Shown here one piece after another: positions 58,770 through 64,000 of a stretch of 64,000 bases of DNA (position 1 is the stretch's first letter; each line of letters opens with the position of its first letter). The notes under the pieces were generated by a model that was given only the letters and a program-made list of their open reading frames with translations, was not told the origin of the DNA and made no database searches. This DNA is from Mytilus edulis (taxonomy: Eukaryota > Mollusca > Bivalvia > Mytilida > Mytilidae), in contig NC_092351.1 of NCBI RefSeq assembly GCF_963676685.1, forward strand, positions 43,948,733-44,012,732, in the 5' to 3' direction. A program made the translations under genes and the position numbers.

Positions 58770-58834
58770 GGTCAGATTGCTTCCGAGTTTTTTTTTTCCA
58801 AATTAAGCTTCCCCGACTCATCAACATTTACCAG
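58770..58834 (+). promoter_or_regulatory. Possible non-coding first exon of Mieap-like 2
   Basis: ACATTTACCAG|GTAAGG is a strong donor 314 bp upstream of the ATG, and TTTTGATTTCAG at 58973-58984 is a fitting acceptor. TGACGTATCA, a CRE-like word, lies at about 58740. A UTR exon here is plausible but unproven. Confidence 0.25.
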
Positions 58835-59147
58835 GTAAGGATTTATTTAAAATCATAAAATTTGTAAGCAGAATATAAATAAAACTATTTTTTGTTATAT
58901 TCTCTTATTTTAAAACAAACACTTTGAAATATTTATTTAAGTTGATTTCGTCAAAATAAGTGTTGAATTAACTTTTGATTTCAGTTAAACAATTTTTCGA
59001 ATTTAAATTTCGATCTTTTTTTAATCATTATATCATTTTTAAGTTAATCACGTCTGAAAATATATTTTGTATAATCTGTTTTTATTCTGATTTGAATGTA
59101 TTGTGTTTTAAGAATAACCTACACTCGGTCGAGACTTCATATACGGA

Positions 59148-59365
59148 ATGGCGAATAAAAGTAGAGGACAACCACAAAACAAAACTCCAAAACTATTCCC
59201 ATGTGCTACTGATCATGATTTTAGTACGTTGACCACTAAATTGAAAATAAAAGAGGACATGCTGGATAAAATAGATCAGAAAAACAAACAGTTATATTTA
59301 GAAAATGAGCGACTGAAAAGGAAAAATGAAATATTAGAAAGGGATAAGGAAGCTGCTCTATCAAG
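59148..59365 (+). CDS. Mieap-like 2 exon 1
   Basis: ATG 59148 (MANKSRGQPQNKTPK), then coiled coil. Donor CAAG|GTAAGA, phase 2. Confidence 0.8.
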
Positions 59366-62300
59366 GTAAGAAGTTTATTCAACCTCAAACAGGATATCCA
59401 AAATTATTAAGTATATAATGAAAATAAAGAAATACTACATGTACCCATAATCATTATCTACATTTAAAGTATTTTCTGTAAACACAAATATTGTTGTGTT
59501 GTCTTTAATGCCATTGACATACTAGAACCGATCGCGCTTTTAAATCTTTTCATATGATAAGTATCCGTAATGTCTACTGCATGCCTTAATTAGATTCAAT
59601 GATAAAATATGTTTGTTTTCATTTTAAATATCTACTTTTTAATTACAAGTTTAATGATGTTTCCTTAGAAACTTTACTCTGTCTAAAGTTTCGTTTGAGA
59701 AACATTTTCTATTCTCTCCTTGCACGATATTGTTGTTAACATTCGTATCCAACAAAATGTTGTTTCTACCACTGTTAAGTGCATATACATTATTTATTGT
59801 AAACATAGGTTAAGTAAAATAGCCGGAGAGAAACTAGCAAAAGGAAATCCGTCCATAACAGATCTTGGGGACCCAAACAGGCCTACAAAACTTGGAGAAA
59901 GATGGAGTTCGCTTTATACCGATGAATGGACAGACGCTTTTGAAGAAATAAGTACAAAATGCAAGACAAATAAGACTGCTGTCCCAGAAAAGATTTTACT
60001 GAAGATAGTTGATGTAAGAAGTAAAGATTTGAACATACTTGAAAAAAATGCCACATACAGTATACTTTTCTTATTATAAACTTTGATCTACGTGTATGTC
60101 TATTAACACTCATCTTATTGACCATCATGTCACATCACCTTTCTTTAGTATTTAGACATTCTGAAAAGACAGAATTATCGACAACTGTTATCTACTGAAT
60201 CGATAGTTTATTGCATATACATGTACATGTACAAACTTTAAAAAATGACTTTCGTTATTGTATAAGAATCAGCTGTCAAATACTTAAAATGTGTAAGTGT
60301 ATCTCCTTCAATCAATCGATAATTTTTTTTGATCACGGTTTTGCCATCCAAAGATATAGAAATTAAGCTCTTTTAAACAATTATAAATTGCTTTTATTTA
60401 CTGTTTGCCAATGCATTATTATTTTTCTTATTACACAAGTGGTGTTATACTACATGTAGCAAGTTATCTCAGAACCAAGCCAAAGTTATTGAGAAGCTGC
60501 TTCGGGATGTTGCTCTCCAGTTGAATTTACAAGACGAAAGTAAAAATGACATCGTAAGTATTTTTATCAAATTATATAGTTATCTGGCTTTTGAAATAAA
60601 AAAAACCCCATCAACCTTAAAAAACCACATTTCTATCTAGCTATTGATTACTTTGAAAAACAGATAACAAATAACAAAAAAAAACCTAACCGTATATGAA
60701 GTAGTATAGGAGCATAATTGAGCAACTATTTTTTAGTTTGTACATATATACATGTTATATTGCTGCCAAAATAAATACATTGAGCATGGTATTTTAAGCA
60801 ATAAAAAAAAAGAAAAACTAACAGCACAAATAATACATGATGTTCTTGAAGTATATATTTAAGCTACTGACAATTATTTACCCTTTGGCGTTTTATTGTG
60901 CTATGGTTATTTTTGTAATCTTGTCTTTTATGTTTTCTTATAAGCTATATCTATATGTCATTTTGTTTTTCTTTGTTTTCTTATAATTAATTTTGTTTGT
61001 TTTATAGGGATTAAGATTATGACACAATGTTCACTGCTGTAGCCTTATTTTTGACATTTTTAAGTACATCATATGTTTGTTTTGTTTTGTTCACACATTG
61101 TTGTCAATATGATTGAGAGAGATGTTTTCCATTTATGTGATGTGTTTGAACTTTTAACTTTGCCATTTGATAAATGATTCGCCGTTTTGAACTTTCCTTA
61201 GAATTTTTTCTTTTCATGCATAAAGAACTGATTCAATCTGTATGTTGTGTACATACTTTGAAAGGTAAAGGCTAAAGCTAAAACCATGTCGAAGTCAGTT
61301 CATAAAATTAGAAGAGTAAACAAGAAGATAAGACAAAAACAAACTAAGTACACAATGACAGGGGAAAAATGACCCCTTATTCACAAAATTTCACACAGAA
61401 GCAACACATGGGGGCGGAACTCCTAGGCGGTAAGACAACACTTAAAGATCATTACCAAAGAGAAACACTGTCCACAAAACTTTAAAAAAAAACCAACGTA
61501 AAGCACACTTATTTTGCCAGACGATGAAAAAAAATGAACATTTCTTTTTTTCAGAATCAAAATATCCATGCCAAATGCGACATGACAGTCACCGAAGAAG
61601 ACGACTCAATTAAACCTTTCATTGAAACCTTTTGAAATCAACGTCAGAATAATGTACTAAAAAGATCATTACCAAAGAAAAACAATCCACAGTCCACAAA
61701 ACTCTTCACATAAATCAAAACGTTTAGCACACTCATTTTGCCAAACAATGACTAAAAATCCAACATTTCTTTTTTTTCCAGAATAAAAATATCCATGGTA
61801 AATGCAACATCACAGTCTCCGAAGAAGACGACTCAATTAAGCCTTTCATTGAAACCTTTAGAAGTCAACGTCAGAATAATGAGCGCTTGATGGAGACAGC
61901 AGTAAAAGTATGTAAATCTAACACAATTGCTTATATTTTATTCAAACTTAAGAAACTGAAATGACCGTAGACCGTATACGGTATTTATAAGTATTACCAT
62001 AAGTAAACTTGAACCATGTCAATGCATGAGTTCGTTTTTCATTTGAGGTGTTGAAATCTTCACTAATAATAGGATAATTTCATTATGTAGCATCGAAGTA
62101 AATTGAAAATGCACAAATCAAAAGCGGCAAAATATATAATCAAAACTAATCTTTGTGTAGTTTAAAAAAATTGAAGTTGAACAGTAAATCATTTGATTGA
62201 CAGTTCAAACTGTTAAACTACTTGCGATTCCGAAAATAAATAGCAGTGGAATTAGAACTGCCTTAAGCTCTGTCAATGGAAATCTGATGCATAGTCGTGT

Positions 62301-63438
62301 GAAATGTTAATTCCTTTTCTCTCTTGTTAACGTTGTTCAATTTGGTCGCATTCTGCCGTTTAAGAGGTGTGCATTTATATTTAAAGTTTGTTGTTTTAAC
62401 AACGTTAACGGTACCAATGTTTCTGCTAGAGATCCACATTTCGACAAAACATGTCTCTTAAGTGATGATAGTGGCCAAAGTATGTAAAATCCAAAGCTTA
62501 TATAAAAGATGTAGAGCTATTATCCAAAAGTTCCAAAAAGTATAGCCAAATCCGTGAAAGGAATCAGAGCTTTGCATGAGGAAAATGCATTCCTTAATTT
62601 ATAATAATTTTTAACATTTTGTAACAGCAAATTTAACAACACAAAAAATCCGTATTTTCATGCCAGTACCGGAGTACTGCGCTAGCTGGCTACTGGGCTG
62701 GTGATACCCTCGGGGACTAACAGTCCACCAGCAGAGTCATCGACCCAGTAGAAGTAACAACATTAACGGTACCAATTTTTCTGCATCAGATGTTCATTTC
62801 GACCAAACATGTCTCTTCAGTGATGCTGTGTAGAATTGTAACATAATTTTCGTTGACCATTTTCTCTCTTTGTACTGATTATATCTCCAAATTTTTTTCA
62901 TGAATTTGGGAAATCTCTTCGTTTGATTAAATGTGTTTTCATTGCATATACAGAATGTTTCGAGAACTTTTCGTAATAACCAATTTTATTGAAGGCATTT
63001 GTGATACTTCATTCTGAACATATAATGCATAAATGATCATAAATAGCTGTCTCTCAGTGTTACTGTGTTTTATATATTTTCTAAAGTCATATCTCCAAAT
63101 ATCTCTATGTTCAACTCAATACATTATCATTTTGGTCAGATTTCTCTTAATTTTTTTTTCAGAGATGTGTTGACGACTATCTAAAATCAAACAAGGAAGC
63201 TACAGAAAATGAAATAATTTTTGTTAAAAAATGTTCTGAACTTTGCTGGTGCATATGTATTGCTGATCCACCGATGGTTATCGAATACAAAAACTGTGAA
63301 AGAAAACTTATTGACTCTACGAAATTTAATAAATATAACAGATCTGGAACAACCGTGGAATTTGTAGTATGGCCTACATTGCTGTTGTATAAAGATGGAC
63401 CTGTTTTAGCAAAAGGGACTGTACAAACGAATGGTTAA
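59148..63438 (+). CDS. Mieap/SPATA18-like protein 2
   Basis: Five exons: 59148-59365, 59809-60013, 60473-60553, 61782-61907, 63163-63438 (TAA); 301 aa. It shares exon order, junction phases (2,0,0,0) and sequence with the gene 5.7 kb upstream: coiled coil LENERLKRKNEILERDKEA in exon 1, GERWSSLYTDEWTDAFEEI in exon 2, ELCWCICIADPPMVIEY and VEFVVWPTLLLYKDGPVLA in exon 5. It ends right after the domain (GTVQTNG), as is usual for the Mieap C-terminus, so the longer tail of the neighbour is the exception. The pair is a tandem duplication, old enough that only the domain cores still align. ATTAAA at 63592-63597 is a candidate polyadenylation signal. Function in mitochondrial turnover is inferred from the family. 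Confidence 0.8.
59809..60013 (+). CDS. Mieap-like 2 exon 2
   Basis: Acceptor AAACATAG, donor GAT|GTAAGA. Holds the W-x3-LY-x-DEWTDAFEE motif. Confidence 0.85.
60473..60553 (+). CDS. Mieap-like 2 exon 3
   Basis: Acceptor TTATCTCAG, donor ATC|GTAAGT, phase 0 to 0 (NQAKVIEKLLRDVALQLN); nine codons shorter than its counterpart. Confidence 0.8.
61050..61215 (+). repeat. Interspersed repeat family F copy
   Basis: GTTCACACATTGTTGTCAAT, TTTGCCATTTGATAAATG, CGTTTTGAACTTTCC in order. Confidence 0.65.
61442..61890. repeat. Tandem duplication of about 215 bp covering exon 4
   Basis: AAGATCATTACCAAAGA starts each unit (61445 and 61664), followed by GTCCACAAAACT, AGCACACT(T/C)ATTTTGCCA and the exon. The units differ by substitutions and small indels. 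Confidence 0.85.
61555..61656 (+). pseudogene. Decayed duplicate of Mieap-like 2 exon 4
   Basis: After a good acceptor (TTTTTTTCAG) the reading matches exon 4 closely (NQNIHAKCDMTVTEEDD versus NKNIHGKCNITVSEEDD) but meets TGA where exon 4 has AGA, and it breaks off after CAGAATAATG. The upstream intron sequence is copied too. Inclusion would truncate the protein. Confidence 0.85.
61782..61907 (+). CDS. Mieap-like 2 exon 4
   Basis: Acceptor TTTTTTTCCAG, donor AAA|GTATGT, 42 codons, phase 0 to 0 (SIKPFIETFRSQRQNNERL). Confidence 0.85.
62395..62755 (+). repeat. AACGGTACCAAT repeat with 3' stem-loop
   Basis: AACGTTAACGGTACCAATG, CATTTCGACAAAACATGTC, then a body ending in a stem-loop at about 62687-62750 (CTACTGGG .. 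CCCAGTAG with inner CTGGTG .. CACCAG). It shares this 3' end with the GGTACCAGG copy at 15305. Confidence 0.8.
62750..62830 (+). repeat. AACGGTACCAAT repeat, second tandem partial copy
   Basis: AACATTAACGGTACCAATTT, GTTCATTTCGACCAAAC and TCTTCAGTGATGCTG follow immediately after the first copy. Confidence 0.8.
63163..63438 (+). CDS. Mieap-like 2 exon 5
   Basis: Acceptor TTTTTTTTTCAG; 91 codons and TAA. Contains the CW, DPPMVIEY and VVWPTLL blocks of the Mieap C-terminal domain. Confidence 0.88.
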   Translation, partial: RCVDDYLKSNKEATENEIIFVKKCSELCWCICIADPPMVIEYKNCERKLIDSTKFNKYNRSGTTVEFVVWPTLLLYKDGPVLAKGTVQTNG

Positions 63439-63699
63439 CGAGTAAACGTCGTGATCATTGAATGGTATACATTTATAAACATGTGAGAGGGAAATATTCG
63501 GCAAAAATGTGCGTGAGACTGAAAAAGACACATTTCAACATACATGCTTCATGTCTTTCATAGCGACAAAATACCAGCAAGGAATTACCTAATTAAAAGT
63601 TGTCGACACATTTCACAATCCATCCTCATTTACGAAATACTTTTGGGATTAGTTTTTACATTTCTCTAAATCTAAAACATTTTTACCCACTATGTCCAT

Positions 63700-63950
63700 T
63701 TGTTTTTGTTCACGTATTGTTGTCAATATAATGGATTTTTATGCGAATTTCATACAAAGTGAGAGGTTTAGCTAATTAGAAAACCAGGTTTAATCCACCA
63801 TTTTATACATAAAAAAAATGCATGTACCAAGTATGGAATATAACAGTTGTAATTCATTCAGTTGATATGTTTGAGCTTTCGATTTTGCCATTTGATAAGG
63901 GACTTTTTTGAATTTCCTCGGCGTTCTGTTTTTTTATATTTCATTTTTCA
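63700..63950 (+). repeat. Interspersed repeat family F, longer copy
   Basis: GTTCACGTATTGTTGTCAAT, GAGGTTTAGCTAATTAG, CATGTACCAAGTATGGAATA and GATAAGGGACTTTTTTG. It lies in the 3' flank of Mieap-like 2. Confidence 0.7.
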
Positions 63951-64000
63951 CCAGAGAATGAAAGCTTATATGTTCATTTGTGTAAAATTTTATAACCACA

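Overview
The window is AT-rich (roughly one third GC by eye) eukaryotic DNA with many short exons, GT/AG introns and dense short interspersed repeats. The repeat repertoire (families with GGAC tetranucleotide tracts, repeats I recognise from mussel sequences) and the protein families point to a bivalve, most likely a Mytilus-type mussel. That species call is inference; the exon-intron structure is read directly.

Layout. 1-750: possible 3' end of a gene entering from the left (+, weak). 1313-6934: small four-exon (+) gene with a Myb/SANT-like DNA-binding domain. 9688-22810: (-) gene with an upstream B-box-like exon and ten coiled-coil/low-complexity exons; every internal exon is phase 2-2, and a second in-frame first exon at 21655-21686 implies a short isoform without the B-box. 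22.8-28.6 kb: non-coding, dominated by repeats, including an array of about six 162-bp units. 28678-39982: complete nine-exon (-) gene for nucleoporin Nup54, 533 aa, with an FG-repeat N-terminus. 40.0-44.9 kb: no gene seen. 44942-53415 and 59148-63438: two tandem (+) paralogues of the mitochondria-eating protein (Mieap/SPATA18) family, 472 and 301 aa. The second carries a decayed tandem duplicate of its exon 4.

The mobile fraction is the richest part. I see terminal-inverted-repeat elements with readable target-site duplications (TTAA at 18442/19130, TA at 24721/25303, CTAGACT at 44662/44869), a 906-bp element with inverted arms of about 110 bp abutting a 1.13-kb element in Nup54 intron 1, and tRNA-derived SINE-like copies with a recognisable B box. 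At least four unrelated-looking repeat families share one plan: a body, often with 160-170 bp tandem units, then a GGAC tract, then a terminal hairpin. That shared plan, the phase-2 modular B-box/coiled-coil gene and the Mieap-like pair are the points most worth following. The genes show no sign of acting in one pathway; only the Mieap-like pair is a functional cluster.
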